This document shows, piece by piece, positions 8,973 to 18,425 of a stretch of DNA of 64,000 nt. The notes below the pieces were generated by a model. That model worked only from the letters and a program-made list of their open reading frames with translations. It was not told where the DNA came from and searched no databases. This DNA comes from Bacteroidales bacterium. GTDB taxonomy: Bacteria; Bacteroidota; Bacteroidia; Bacteroidales; UBA10428. Position 1 is the first letter of the stretch; the number at the start of each line of letters is the position of its first letter. Location of the stretch: contig JAFGOZ010000692.1 in NCBI GenBank assembly GCA_016926235.1, positions 1 to 64,000 of the forward strand, in the 5' to 3' direction. The translations under genes were made by a program, and so were the position numbers.

Positions 8973-11900
8973 CTAATCTTGTATCACCGGAATTGTAAAA
9001 CTGAAATCACTTCCTTTACCTATTTCACTTTTCACTTTTATTTTACCACCGTTCTTCTCAACAAACTCTTTACAAAGCATCAATCCAAGACCTGTTCCTG
9101 CTTCTCCTTCCGTTCCTGGTTTGCTGAAACTTGCATCTATTCTGAATATTTTTTCCAAATTATCAGATGAAATTCCTACACCATTATCTTTCACAGAAAT
9201 ATTTGCTAAATGCCCTTTTAGTAGTACTTCAATTAATACCTCACCGCCAGCTTTAGTGAATTTCAGAGCATTTGAGATAAGATTACGTACTACTGTCATG
9301 ACCATCTCATAATCTGCGAACACTTTCATTTCTTCGTCACAAATCAATTTCAAACTTATATTTTTAGTTCTGGCAACATCTTTAAAAAGAGACACTGTTT
9401 CATCTATCATATGCGATAAGTTAAATGCCTTTCTGTTAAACTTAATAGTACCCGTTTGAATTCTGGCCCAATCCAGTAAGTTTTCAAGCAGCCTGTAAAC
9501 ATTTTTTGAAGAAAGATTTATGGATTGAACATATTTAAGAACCTTCTCTTCAGTTAAAGAATTGTATTTCTTCTCTAAAAGCTCTGCAAAACCTAAAATT
9601 GTCTGGAAAGGATTCTTTAAATCATGTGCTATTATTGAGAAAAATTTATCCTTTGTCGAATTAAGTTCCTGAAGATTATTATTTGCCTCCTCAAGTTTCT
9701 TTGCCTGTTTAATAATTTTTTCCTGATGATGTTCCAATTCCTCTTTTTGTGCACGAAGCTCTTCTGCCTGCTCTTCAATCTGCTGTTGCCGTTCCTCAAG
9801 TAATGTATTCGTCTCATTTAATATTTGTGTCTGATTTTCAAGCTGATAATTTTGATTTTCCAATTGTTTATATATATTGGCATTATTTAGAGCAATAGCA
9901 ATATATAAAGCAAGTGTTTTTAATATAGCAAAATCATTCTGGGAATAAGCATCTCTTTGATATGATTGTATAGTCAATACCCCAATTTTATTTTCCTCAA
10001 AAATAAGTGGAATGTATATTATGGACTCAGGATTCCTGGTAGTTCTGATATTAAGCTCCGATATGTAACTTGTGTATTCTTCCATGAAATTGTTACAGAG
10101 GATGGGCTTACTATTAATAAAACACCAGGCTGCAGCACTTGTTTTATCAGATAAGAAGCTGCTAAAATTAGAAACATTTTGCCCGTTTTCAATAAGTTGG
10201 GGAAAATCAATTGACCGATTATCTTTGTTATATATCCCAACACCAAAGATCGAAACATCCATTAATGCACCAACATGCTCAAAAATCATCCTGTTCAGTT
10301 CATTCATATTAAGAGAAGAGGTTATCTTCTGCCCAATTTCGCTTAGTAACTTAATATTATCATATGCTTTTGCAATGGTAATTTTTTGTTCTTCAAGAAT
10401 TTGATTAGCCAATTTAAGATCCTTTGTTCTTTCAGAAATCTTTTTTTCTAAAACGAGTTGTTCTTTTTTATACCTGTTAACCCGATGTCTATAATAAAGA
10501 ATAGCAGATAATACAACCAAAACTACTCCAAGAATTCGAAAAAGCCACGTACTATAGAAAGGTGGAATAATTTTTATTTGAAGCATTGCAGGCTCATCAC
10601 TCCATTCTCCATCGTTATTAGATGCATAAACCATAAATGTATATTCACCTCTGTGCAAATTTGTATAATTGGCATACCTTTGATCTGAACTCGTTGTTAT
10701 CCACTCTTGATCAAATCCATCGAGCATATACTTGTATTGGTTTTTTTCAGGTTTTGCAAAATGAAGTGATGTAAACTCTAAAGTAAAAACACGATGTTTA
10801 TATGATAAATTGAGCTTTTCCGTATTTGTTATAGATTTATATAAAACAACTTTCCCTTCAATCTCTTCACCCACTTTCACATCTTTATTGAAAATTTTAA
10901 TGTTTGTAATAACAGCCCTGGGTTTATGCGGATTATCTTTTATCTCTTCCGGGTAAAAGGAATTAAATCCTTGCGTTCCCCCCAGATATATTCTTCCCGA
11001 TGGAGAAATCGTGTTAAAATTATTAATGAATAGCTTCCCTTGCAAACCATCCTCTGCATCATAATTTCGAAAATTTGGAATATATGGATTATTTACTCCA
11101 TCTATATATTTTGACAATCCTGATGAAGTAGATATCCATAGATTTCCTTCTTTATCATCAATAATTCTGTAAATTGTATTTATTGGCAAACCTTCCTGTT
11201 CGGTATAGTGAATAACAGTGTCTCTTCCTCTGTTTAAAAAAAATAATCCATTAGCTCCCCCAATCCATAACTGCCCTTTTTTATCTTCATGAATAGTATT
11301 AATAATTTCCGATTTAAAGTTCTCCCTATAAAGGGTGAAGGATGTATCTTTTTCATTATATTTATAGAATCCCCTATAAGTTCCTATAAGTATCTCTTTA
11401 TTGGTATCTTCAAAGATACAAAGCACCAGATTGTCTTCTAATATCTCATAATTTTTCCTTGATACAGTCAGATGAGTAAATTGTCTGCTTCCCCTTTTTA
11501 TTATATCAATTCCGCTTCCCATTCCCAGCCATAAATTACCATCAGAATCATACATCATGCTATATACTCTGTCTTCCTGGATCGCATAATCATCATTTGG
11601 AATTTCTGTTGGAGTATAATGTGTGAAATTTTTAGTTTTCGTATTGTAGTAATCTAAACCACCCTGATAACATCCAATCCAGAGATTACCTATCGAATCT
11701 ATTAAAACAGCTTTAATATTATCTGAAATAATGGAATTTGGATTCTTTGGATCATGAGTAAAATAAGTAAATCTGCCAGTTTTATAGTCATAATAATTTA
11801 AACCACCTCGCTCAGTACCAATCCACAAATTGCCGTTTTTGTCCTCCGTAATATTATAGATTATATTATCGTTTAAGAACCTGTTATCATTTTCCTTCGC

Positions 11901-12962
11901 TGTAAACAGCATGAATTTTTTCTGATTAAAGTCAAAATAATTCACACCACCGGCATATGTTCCCATCCACATTATGTCATACTCATCAATAAAAATTTCG
12001 TAAATAGAATTATTCGTGAGAAAGGATACAGGTTCTCCAATCTTGGCATATTGATAAAAATCTGCATCCATATTTTCCTTCAAATACAATCCATTACGTG
12101 TACCAAACCAAATACGTCCCTGCCTATCTTTTACTATTGACCTTACCCTTAGAGCATAAGGGTTCCCTTCATCTATTAATATCTGTGTGAAAGAAGAGTC
12201 AGAATAATCAAAAATATTAATCCCGCTATTATTCATCCCCAGCCATAAAAGTCCCTTCTTAACCTCAAAAATCGATTCCACAAAGTTCTCAGTTAAACTA
12301 CCAGGATTCTTTGGATCTGCAAATCTTATGAAATAACTCCCCGTTTTCAGGTTATAAAAATATAGGCCCTTCGTCCGGGATAAAATCAATAAATTATCAA
12401 GAGAATCAATATATATGGCTGAAATAATGGGCCTTTCAGCTAAATGAGGAATTTTATCAAAGAGTTTTGCTACTTTATGGTCTGCATCTACATAATATAA
12501 TCCCTCAGTGGTTGCTACCCAAATTATGCCTTCCTTATCCTGGATAATCTTCCATACGTATTCCCTCTGGTTATTATCATTCTCAAATTTAATCTCTGTA
12601 AAATTATCCAGATCATAATTGTATATACATAATCCTTCATATGTTCCAACCCACAGGTCTCCATTAGAATCTTTAAGCAGTGCACGAATAAAGTTATTGG
12701 TCAGGCTCATTGAATCATTCGGGTCATTCTTGTATACTTTCATATTATAACCGTCATAACGGTTTAAACCCTCATTCGTGCCAAACCAGATAAAACCATC
12801 TTTATCTCTGCAAATTGCATTTACTTTACCATGTGAAAGGCCATCATCTGTTGAAAGTACATTAGTATGATACTTTGATCTTTCCTGATAATCTACTTGC
12901 GCATAGACATGAAATAAAAAAGAAGTCAGGGTGATCAGCAAATATAAAATTTGCAGGCGCAT
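8973..12962 (-). CDS. Propeller-type sensor histidine kinase with GAF domain
   Basis: The order is signal peptide (residues 1-21), about 14 reporter-type two-component propeller repeats (LWIGT/WFGTNEGLNRYD pattern) to about residue 700, a Y_Y_Y domain, one membrane helix (WLFRILGVVLVVLSAILYY), coiled coil, GAF (about 890-1020), a second Gln/Glu-rich coiled coil, HisKA with FFSIIAHDLKNP (His1113), and HATPase with N-box RNLISNALKF and G-boxes DNGVGI and GTGLGL. The periplasmic propeller senses a ligand and the kinase would signal to a separate regulator. Unlike typical hybrid two-component systems of Bacteroidetes, there is no receiver or AraC domain on the chain, and none is encoded nearby. 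The ligand is unknown. Confidence 0.92.
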   Translation of the reverse strand: MRLQILYLLITLTSFLFHVYAQVDYQERSKYHTNVLSTDDGLSHGKVNAICRDKDGFIWFGTNEGLNRYDGYNMKVYKNDPNDSMSLTNNFIRALLKDSNGDLWVGTYEGLCIYNYDLDNFTEIKFENDNNQREYVWKIIQDKEGIIWVATTEGLYYVDADHKVAKLFDKIPHLAERPIISAIYIDSLDNLLILSRTKGLYFYNLKTGSYFIRFADPKNPGSLTENFVESIFEVKKGLLWLGMNNSGINIFDYSDSSFTQILIDEGNPYALRVRSIVKDRQGRIWFGTRNGLYLKENMDADFYQYAKIGEPVSFLTNNSIYEIFIDEYDIMWMGTYAGGVNYFDFNQKKFMLFTAKENDNRFLNDNIIYNITEDKNGNLWIGTERGGLNYYDYKTGRFTYFTHDPKNPNSIISDNIKAVLIDSIGNLWIGCYQGGLDYYNTKTKNFTHYTPTEIPNDDYAIQEDRVYSMMYDSDGNLWLGMGSGIDIIKRGSRQFTHLTVSRKNYEILEDNLVLCIFEDTNKEILIGTYRGFYKYNEKDTSFTLYRENFKSEIINTIHEDKKGQLWIGGANGLFFLNRGRDTVIHYTEQEGLPINTIYRIIDDKEGNLWISTSSGLSKYIDGVNNPYIPNFRNYDAEDGLQGKLFINNFNTISPSGRIYLGGTQGFNSFYPEEIKDNPHKPRAVITNIKIFNKDVKVGEEIEGKVVLYKSITNTEKLNLSYKHRVFTLEFTSLHFAKPEKNQYKYMLDGFDQEWITTSSDQRYANYTNLHRGEYTFMVYASNNDGEWSDEPAMLQIKIIPPFYSTWLFRILGVVLVVLSAILYYRHRVNRYKKEQLVLEKKISERTKDLKLANQILEEQKITIAKAYDNIKLLSEIGQKITSSLNMNELNRMIFEHVGALMDVSIFGVGIYNKDNRSIDFPQLIENGQNVSNFSSFLSDKTSAAAWCFINSKPILCNNFMEEYTSYISELNIRTTRNPESIIYIPLIFEENKIGVLTIQSYQRDAYSQNDFAILKTLALYIAIALNNANIYKQLENQNYQLENQTQILNETNTLLEERQQQIEEQAEELRAQKEELEHHQEKIIKQAKKLEEANNNLQELNSTKDKFFSIIAHDLKNPFQTILGFAELLEKKYNSLTEEKVLKYVQSINLSSKNVYRLLENLLDWARIQTGTIKFNRKAFNLSHMIDETVSLFKDVARTKNISLKLICDEEMKVFADYEMVMTVVRNLISNALKFTKAGGEVLIEVLLKGHLANISVKDNGVGISSDNLEKIFRIDASFSKPGTEGEAGTGLGLMLCKEFVEKNGGKIKVKSEIGKGSDFSFTIPVIQD

Positions 12963-13077
12963 GAAATCAATATTAAGTTAAAACCTAACCCTGAATATAA
13001 ATAAAATTATTAATAATAAAAAATGAATAATCTTTTTAAACATAAAATACGCGTTAATACCACATGTGAAAACAAAA

Positions 13078-13107
13078 AACGGTAACTTAAAATAAGAAGT
13101 TACCGTT
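13078..13107 (-). terminator. Intrinsic terminator for the Cache-GAF-PAS sensor gene
   Basis: An 11-bp perfect stem AACGGTAACTT/AAGTTACCGTT has an 8-nt loop. Read on the minus strand it is followed by a run that reads mostly T (complement of 13066-13077). It lies 200 bp past the stop of the gene ending at 13315. The rest of the 12963-13314 gap shows no gene. Confidence 0.7.
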
Positions 13108-13314
13108 CATTAAATTAACCCTAAATACCCTATTACCCTTTTTCTAAAACATCAGAATGCAACTTCTTTCTCTATAAAAAGTTGTTCTTATATAAGGACA
13201 TTCAGGATTTAATTATCCCCTATGTTAAAATAAAAAAATGAATATAAAATTAGAAAACCCTACGTGAAGACATGAAATGGGAAATATTATTATAAATGAT
13301 GAATCAAGTTATTT

Positions 13315-15636
13315 TTATTTTTCTTCAGCCGTTTTTTGTAATTGTCGTATCATAAATAAATGATAGAGCTTCCCGTCAACCTTTTGTATTTTATTAACCT
13401 TTATTTCTGTAAGTACTTTTGAGCCATCGCTTCGTGTGGCTTCAAGAATTTTTGTTCCTATCTCAAGATCCTCGGCTTCAATAGTTCTGAAAAGGAATTT
13501 AATGTTTTTATCCTTAATATATTCTTTACTATATCCTGTAAACTTCAGGAATGCCGGGTTAACGTATTCTATATTCCCGGCAATATCAACAGTAAGAATA
13601 GGTTCAGGAATCCCTTCAAGTATCGACACTACATTCTTTTCCCTGCGCTCAGTTTCTTCCTGGTTTTTATACAATTCTTCCTGTGTAGCCTGCAATTCTT
13701 CAAGGTTCTGACGCATTTCTTCTTCCTGCTGCGAAAGTTGCTCACTCTTAGCTTTTGATTCTCGCAAAAGTTTAGCCGTCTGTAAATTGATGTTTACTGA
13801 AGCAATGGTAGAAGCTATTATCTCCCCTACTTTTTCAACAAATTCTATAACATGATCTTCAAAGACATAGAACGAGGCTACTTCAATAACCCCAAATAAT
13901 TCTTCATTAGCAATTAGAGGGACAATCAACAAATTACTTGGCGTTGATTCTCCCAATCCTGAAGTTATCTCAATATATTCAGGTGGAATCTGCTTCATAT
14001 AAATGCGTTTCTTTTCAACCGCACAAGTCCCTATCAAACCTTCCCCTATTATTATCTTTTTTGTCTGGTATTTTCTTCGATTATAGGCATATGATGCAGT
14101 AAGTTCCAAATGCACTTCAGAAGGATTTTCCTTATTCAATACATACATCCCCCCTTGATTGGCTTCTATATAAGGAACTAAATTACTTACAATTTTATAT
14201 GAAAACTCTTTTATATCATCTGAGTGCATCCTAAGTATTTCTCCAAATTTTGTAAGCCCCTCGCTTACCCATCTCTGTTTTTTATTTTCATTTTGTCTTT
14301 GCTCCTCATCCTTTTCTGTGGCAATCAATTTATCACGCATCTCAATCAACGATTTCCCTAAAATATCATCATTATTCAGCAACTCATACTCTGACTCCAG
14401 ATTTCCTTCACCAATCTGTTTTGCAAAATCTCCTGTCCTGTTTAGCCATTTTATTAATGTATAACCTGAATGGGCAATATCTCCAATTTCATCCCTGTTC
14501 TTTTTCGCGATACTTTTTAGTTCTTCCAGATTGGCCTGGTTCATCTTCTTCATCACATTTGCTATTTTTACCATTGGCTTTGAAATATTCCCGATTATTA
14601 GATATATCAAACCAGAAATCAGGATCAAACATATTAAACCAATACCAAGAGTGACAAAAAAACTGCGGTTGGCCTGTTTACGAATCTCATTAATCGGTAC
14701 AACAATCGCTAATGATTGCGGTGTCTCTGTTTGACCTATCTCTATTTTTGCAAATGAAAAGTAATAATTCCCTTTAGCTCCTTTATTTTCCGTAACAAAT
14801 GATTTATTGTTCCCATTTCGAATATCCCTGATAATTCTAAACTGGTCTTCATAGTTTTTATAAATATCCGTTATTGATTTTCCAATATAATTCTTATTTG
14901 GATGGGATACAATAATACCATTATAACCTACAATAAAAGCAAAACTATTATTGTATGGTTTTATTTCCTCAACTATTTTCTGAAATATCTCTATCTCTGC
15001 ATCAATACCAACAACTCCTACAAACAGATTATTCTGCATTAATGGAATGATAACGCTGGTCTGTAAAACAGCATCCTCTTCGTTTCCTGTATAGGAATAG
15101 TAATATGCATCTAAAATAGTTTCTTTCAATGTGGATTTAGGTATTGTATAGTAATCCCCCACAAACAACTCTCCCTCAGTACCTGATTGCTCCAGCATAA
15201 TTCTTCCATGATCTTTGTAATAAGTAGTTGCAAAATTTCCTATCCATGTGGCACCCGGGGCATTTATATACATATCATCAAGATTATCAAGAGCATTGGG
15301 CTCCCAAATTGTCCATACCGCCAAAAAGTCATCATTTCTTTCAAGTACGTTCCTCATTGCTGACATAAAAAATGATCGCCTTTCGCTAACAGGTATATCA
15401 TTTTTACCTTCTAGTATGTGCTTTAGTATCCTTGCAGATTGCATATAACTATCCAAATAACTTTGTATAATCAGGGCATTTTCCCTTGCATAGGAATCAG
15501 TTAATTTCTTTGCATCATCAAATGCATTCTTTTTGGACTGAAAACTGATATACAGGATGCCAATAACATAAATAATTAAAGTTGAGGAAAGTATATAAAA
15601 TAGCATCTTTGACTTTAAGCTCCTGTATAGTTTCAT
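13315..15636 (-). CDS. Membrane sensor: Cache-HAMP-GAF-PAS, no output domain
   Basis: The 773-residue protein has a membrane helix at about 12-30, an extracytoplasmic double-Cache domain to about 330, a second helix (FFVTLGIGLICLILISGLIYLII), HAMP, GAF (about 465-610), a coiled coil with EEEMRQNLEELQATQEE, and a single C-terminal PAS ending at the stop. No histidine kinase, GGDEF, EAL or MCP tip is visible. The Cache region suggests a small-molecule ligand. It probably signals by protein contact or supplies a sensory input to another kinase. It is a paralogue of the 1471-residue protein at 55754. Confidence 0.88.
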   Translation of the reverse strand: MKLYRSLKSKMLFYILSSTLIIYVIGILYISFQSKKNAFDDAKKLTDSYARENALIIQSYLDSYMQSARILKHILEGKNDIPVSERRSFFMSAMRNVLERNDDFLAVWTIWEPNALDNLDDMYINAPGATWIGNFATTYYKDHGRIMLEQSGTEGELFVGDYYTIPKSTLKETILDAYYYSYTGNEEDAVLQTSVIIPLMQNNLFVGVVGIDAEIEIFQKIVEEIKPYNNSFAFIVGYNGIIVSHPNKNYIGKSITDIYKNYEDQFRIIRDIRNGNNKSFVTENKGAKGNYYFSFAKIEIGQTETPQSLAIVVPINEIRKQANRSFFVTLGIGLICLILISGLIYLIIGNISKPMVKIANVMKKMNQANLEELKSIAKKNRDEIGDIAHSGYTLIKWLNRTGDFAKQIGEGNLESEYELLNNDDILGKSLIEMRDKLIATEKDEEQRQNENKKQRWVSEGLTKFGEILRMHSDDIKEFSYKIVSNLVPYIEANQGGMYVLNKENPSEVHLELTASYAYNRRKYQTKKIIIGEGLIGTCAVEKKRIYMKQIPPEYIEITSGLGESTPSNLLIVPLIANEELFGVIEVASFYVFEDHVIEFVEKVGEIIASTIASVNINLQTAKLLRESKAKSEQLSQQEEEMRQNLEELQATQEELYKNQEETERREKNVVSILEGIPEPILTVDIAGNIEYVNPAFLKFTGYSKEYIKDKNIKFLFRTIEAEDLEIGTKILEATRSDGSKVLTEIKVNKIQKVDGKLYHLFMIRQLQKTAEEK

Positions 15637-15848
15637 CTCTTTACGGTTTAATTCAAAAATAAAAGTAGAAAAGATATTTTTAAAAAGAAAACGATATATT
15701 ATATAAATATAATGATTCTTTTTATATCTAATGCGGGCTTAAGTCAAGTAAATAATTTATTTATCCGAATTTCATGCTTTTACATTATCTTTTTGAAATT
15801 TAAGATAAACAACATATCTTTAAAACTGTTATTTGAAAACATATTTTA

Positions 15849-15856
15849 TAAATTTG
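15849..15856 (+). promoter_or_regulatory. Candidate -7 box (TAAATTTG) for the DPP III gene
   Basis: The box fits the Bacteroidetes TAnnTTTG consensus and lies 28 bp ahead of the start codon at 15885. No good -33 TTTG at the usual spacing was found, so this is a weak call. Confidence 0.4.
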
Positions 15857-15884
15857 AGTAACATATAAACTAAACTAAATAATT

Positions 15885-17942
15885 ATGAATTTCTATAAAA
15901 CAATCATTATTAGTATGCTAGGAATAGGATTATTGACGGGATGTAAATCAAACAAGAGCGAACCAACAGCAAATGAACAAAATGATGATTTTCAATTTTT
16001 TGTCGAAAAGTTTGCTGACATAAAAATTATGAGATACCAGGTTCCGGGCTTTGAAGAATTAACGCTTCAGCAGAAAAAACTGATATACTATTTAAGTGAA
16101 GCTGCATTAGCAGGAAGGGATATTATATTTGACCAATGCGGAAAATATAATCTGGCCATACGCAGAACGCTCGAAGCAATTTATGAAACATACTCTGGCG
16201 ACAGAAATACCGATGATTTTAAAAACTTTGAGATCTATCTGAAACGGGTATGGTTCTCAAATGGTATATACCATCACTATTCATCAGATAAATTTACCCC
16301 TGGCTTTTCAAAAGAATATTTTTCTCAACTTATCGAAAAAACAGACAGCACGAAACTCCCTGTAACTAACAGTCAATCCGTTAAAGCATTAATGGACATT
16401 ATTTTACCGGTAATATTCGATCCGGAAGTTTTACCAAAACGAGTCTGCTCCGATACGAAAGTTGATATCGTAAAAAATTCGGCAGTCAACTTTTACGAGA
16501 ATGTAACTGAAAAAGAAGCCGTTGATTTTTACGAAAAAATGAAAGACCCAAATGACAGTACTCCCATTTCATATGGACTTAATTCCAAGTTAGTAAAAGA
16601 AAATGGCAAACTGGTGGAGAAAATTTATGCCCTCAATGGTATGTATGGGCAAGCTATAGAAAAAATAAATTATTGGCTGGAAAAAGCTGCCGGGGTTGCC
16701 GAAAACGACCAGCAGAAAGCTGTAATTCAAAAACTTATTGAATATTATAAAACAGGAGATCTTAAAACGTTTGATGATTATAGCGTTTTATGGGTTGAAG
16801 ACCTGGATTCAAGGATTGATTTTGTAAACGGATTTATTGAAAATTATGAAGATCCATTATCTCTAAAAGCCACATGGGAAGGCCTTGTAAACTTTAAAGA
16901 TATAGAGGCAACAAAACGGACTGAAATTATCAGCTCAAATGCCCAGTGGTTTGAAGACCACTCTCCTATCGAAGACCGCTTTAAAAAGAAAGAAGTCAAA
17001 GGTGTATCTGCAAAAGTAATTACTGCAGCAATCTTAGCAGGGGATTGTTATCCTTCAACCCCAATAGGTATTAATCTGCCAAATGCTGACTGGATAAGAA
17101 AAGACTATGGATCAAAATCTGTAACCATTGAAAACATCACTTTTGCTTACGACCAGGTAAGTCTTAAAAGCGGATTTCTGGAAGAGTTTGCTTCAGGGCC
17201 GGAAGAAATAGAACTAATAAGAAAATATGGTTCTTTAACAGACAATTTACATACAGACCTCCATGAATGCCTCGGACACGGATCCGGTCAACTGCTTCCC
17301 GGAGTGAGTGGAGATGCACTTAAGAATTATGCCTCTCCGCTTGAAGAGATGCGCGCTGACCTTTTTGGCCTTTACTATCTTATGGATGATAAATTAATTG
17401 AACTGGGGCTTGTACCTGATAAAGAAGCCCCTAAAGCAGAGTACCTATCATACATACGTAACGGGTTAATGACCCAACTGGTAAGAATTGAAGAAGGAAA
17501 AGATGTGGAACAGGCTCATATGCGCTGCCGGCAAACCATCTCACGCTGGTGCTATGAAAAAGGCAAAGCGGATAATGTAATTGAAGAATTCAAAAAAGAT
17601 GGTAAAACCTACTATAAAATAAATGACTTCGAAAAGCTACGTAGTTTATTTAGTGAATTATTACAGGAAGTACAACGTATTAAATCAGAAGGTGACTATG
17701 AAGCAGGAAAAAACCTGATTGAAACCTATGGCATTACATTTGACCGTGACTTGCATAAAGAAGTACTTGCCCGCTATAAAAAATTAGATCTGGCACCTTA
17801 CGGAGGTTTCCTAAATCCTAAATACGAACTGGTTGAAAAGGACGGAGAAATCATTGATGTAAAAATATCTTACCCTGATAATTACCCAGAACAAATGATC
17901 TACTATTCTAAGGAATATTCTTTTTTGCCCACGTGGAACTAA
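15885..17942 (+). CDS. Dipeptidyl peptidase III lipoprotein (M49)
   Basis: The zinc motif HECLGH (His460 to His465) is the HExxGH hallmark of family M49, and the second motif LEEMRAD (Glu487/Glu488) supplies the third ligand. The 685-residue length fits bacterial DPP III. A lipobox (GLLTGC, Cys at about 20) predicts a lipoprotein, so the enzyme acts at the periplasmic or outer face of the envelope, releasing dipeptides from oligopeptides. It sits alone between the divergent sensor gene and a repeat-containing gap. Confidence 0.93.
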   Translation: MNFYKTIIISMLGIGLLTGCKSNKSEPTANEQNDDFQFFVEKFADIKIMRYQVPGFEELTLQQKKLIYYLSEAALAGRDIIFDQCGKYNLAIRRTLEAIYETYSGDRNTDDFKNFEIYLKRVWFSNGIYHHYSSDKFTPGFSKEYFSQLIEKTDSTKLPVTNSQSVKALMDIILPVIFDPEVLPKRVCSDTKVDIVKNSAVNFYENVTEKEAVDFYEKMKDPNDSTPISYGLNSKLVKENGKLVEKIYALNGMYGQAIEKINYWLEKAAGVAENDQQKAVIQKLIEYYKTGDLKTFDDYSVLWVEDLDSRIDFVNGFIENYEDPLSLKATWEGLVNFKDIEATKRTEIISSNAQWFEDHSPIEDRFKKKEVKGVSAKVITAAILAGDCYPSTPIGINLPNADWIRKDYGSKSVTIENITFAYDQVSLKSGFLEEFASGPEEIELIRKYGSLTDNLHTDLHECLGHGSGQLLPGVSGDALKNYASPLEEMRADLFGLYYLMDDKLIELGLVPDKEAPKAEYLSYIRNGLMTQLVRIEEGKDVEQAHMRCRQTISRWCYEKGKADNVIEEFKKDGKTYYKINDFEKLRSLFSELLQEVQRIKSEGDYEAGKNLIETYGITFDRDLHKEVLARYKKLDLAPYGGFLNPKYELVEKDGEIIDVKISYPDNYPEQMIYYSKEYSFLPTWN

Positions 17943-18037
17943 TGTAAGTTTCAGCATTCTGCTGTCTGGATTTGTGATGGTAATTGATTTGGCCTTATTT
18001 TATATTCCGGAAATCGGTCAAAAATTCATATAAATTA

Positions 18038-18221
18038 CTTTTCATTCATAAAAAGTACTTTATAAAATGTCCGGGACATATTTTACAAAAAAAAAACAGT
18101 CTCATCATTTTTATCAACTACTTTTTACGTGTGAATAGTACATTCCGTAATAGTGTGGCCTACTCTGCAAGGTTGATAAGCATAACAAAAAATGAAGAAA
18201 GTACTTTTTATGAATGAAAAG
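18038..18221. repeat. Fold-back element with 24-bp perfect inverted ends
   Basis: The left arm at 18038-18061 (begins CTTTTCATTCATAAA) is the exact reverse complement of the right arm at 18198-18221 (ends TTTATGAATGAAAAG). A nested pair TTATCAAC/GTTGATAA lies inside, near 18113 and 18174. The interior of 136 bp has no convincing gene. No clear target-site duplication is visible. It occupies the 483-bp gap between DPP III and the alcohol dehydrogenase; the remainder of the gap holds only a promoter-like box. Confidence 0.6.
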
Positions 18222-18392
18222 CATGCCAGACAACTAATGAAAGTTCTTGTTACATATGAAAAGGATGTCCAATTTTTGTAGTAGCCATATGTTACATGTA
18301 AAAATTATGAATAATAAGTTTAGGAGCAGGTTTCAAATAAAATAATTGTTGTGAGTTATTAAATATCTTACTAAAAATAAAAACGAAAATCC

Positions 18393-18400
18393 TACATTTG
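18393..18400 (+). promoter_or_regulatory. Candidate -7 box (TACATTTG) for the alcohol dehydrogenase
   Basis: This TAnnTTTG box is 25 bp ahead of the start codon at 18426, which would give a very short leader. The -33 region is not convincing. Confidence 0.45.
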
Positions 18401-18425
18401 CAAAAAACAATTCAACATAAATTCA

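Noticed and set aside
17984..18217. Open frame of 77 codons on the plus strand
   Set aside because: It lies across the fold-back element at 18038-18221, has low-complexity composition and no recognisable start signal or family.
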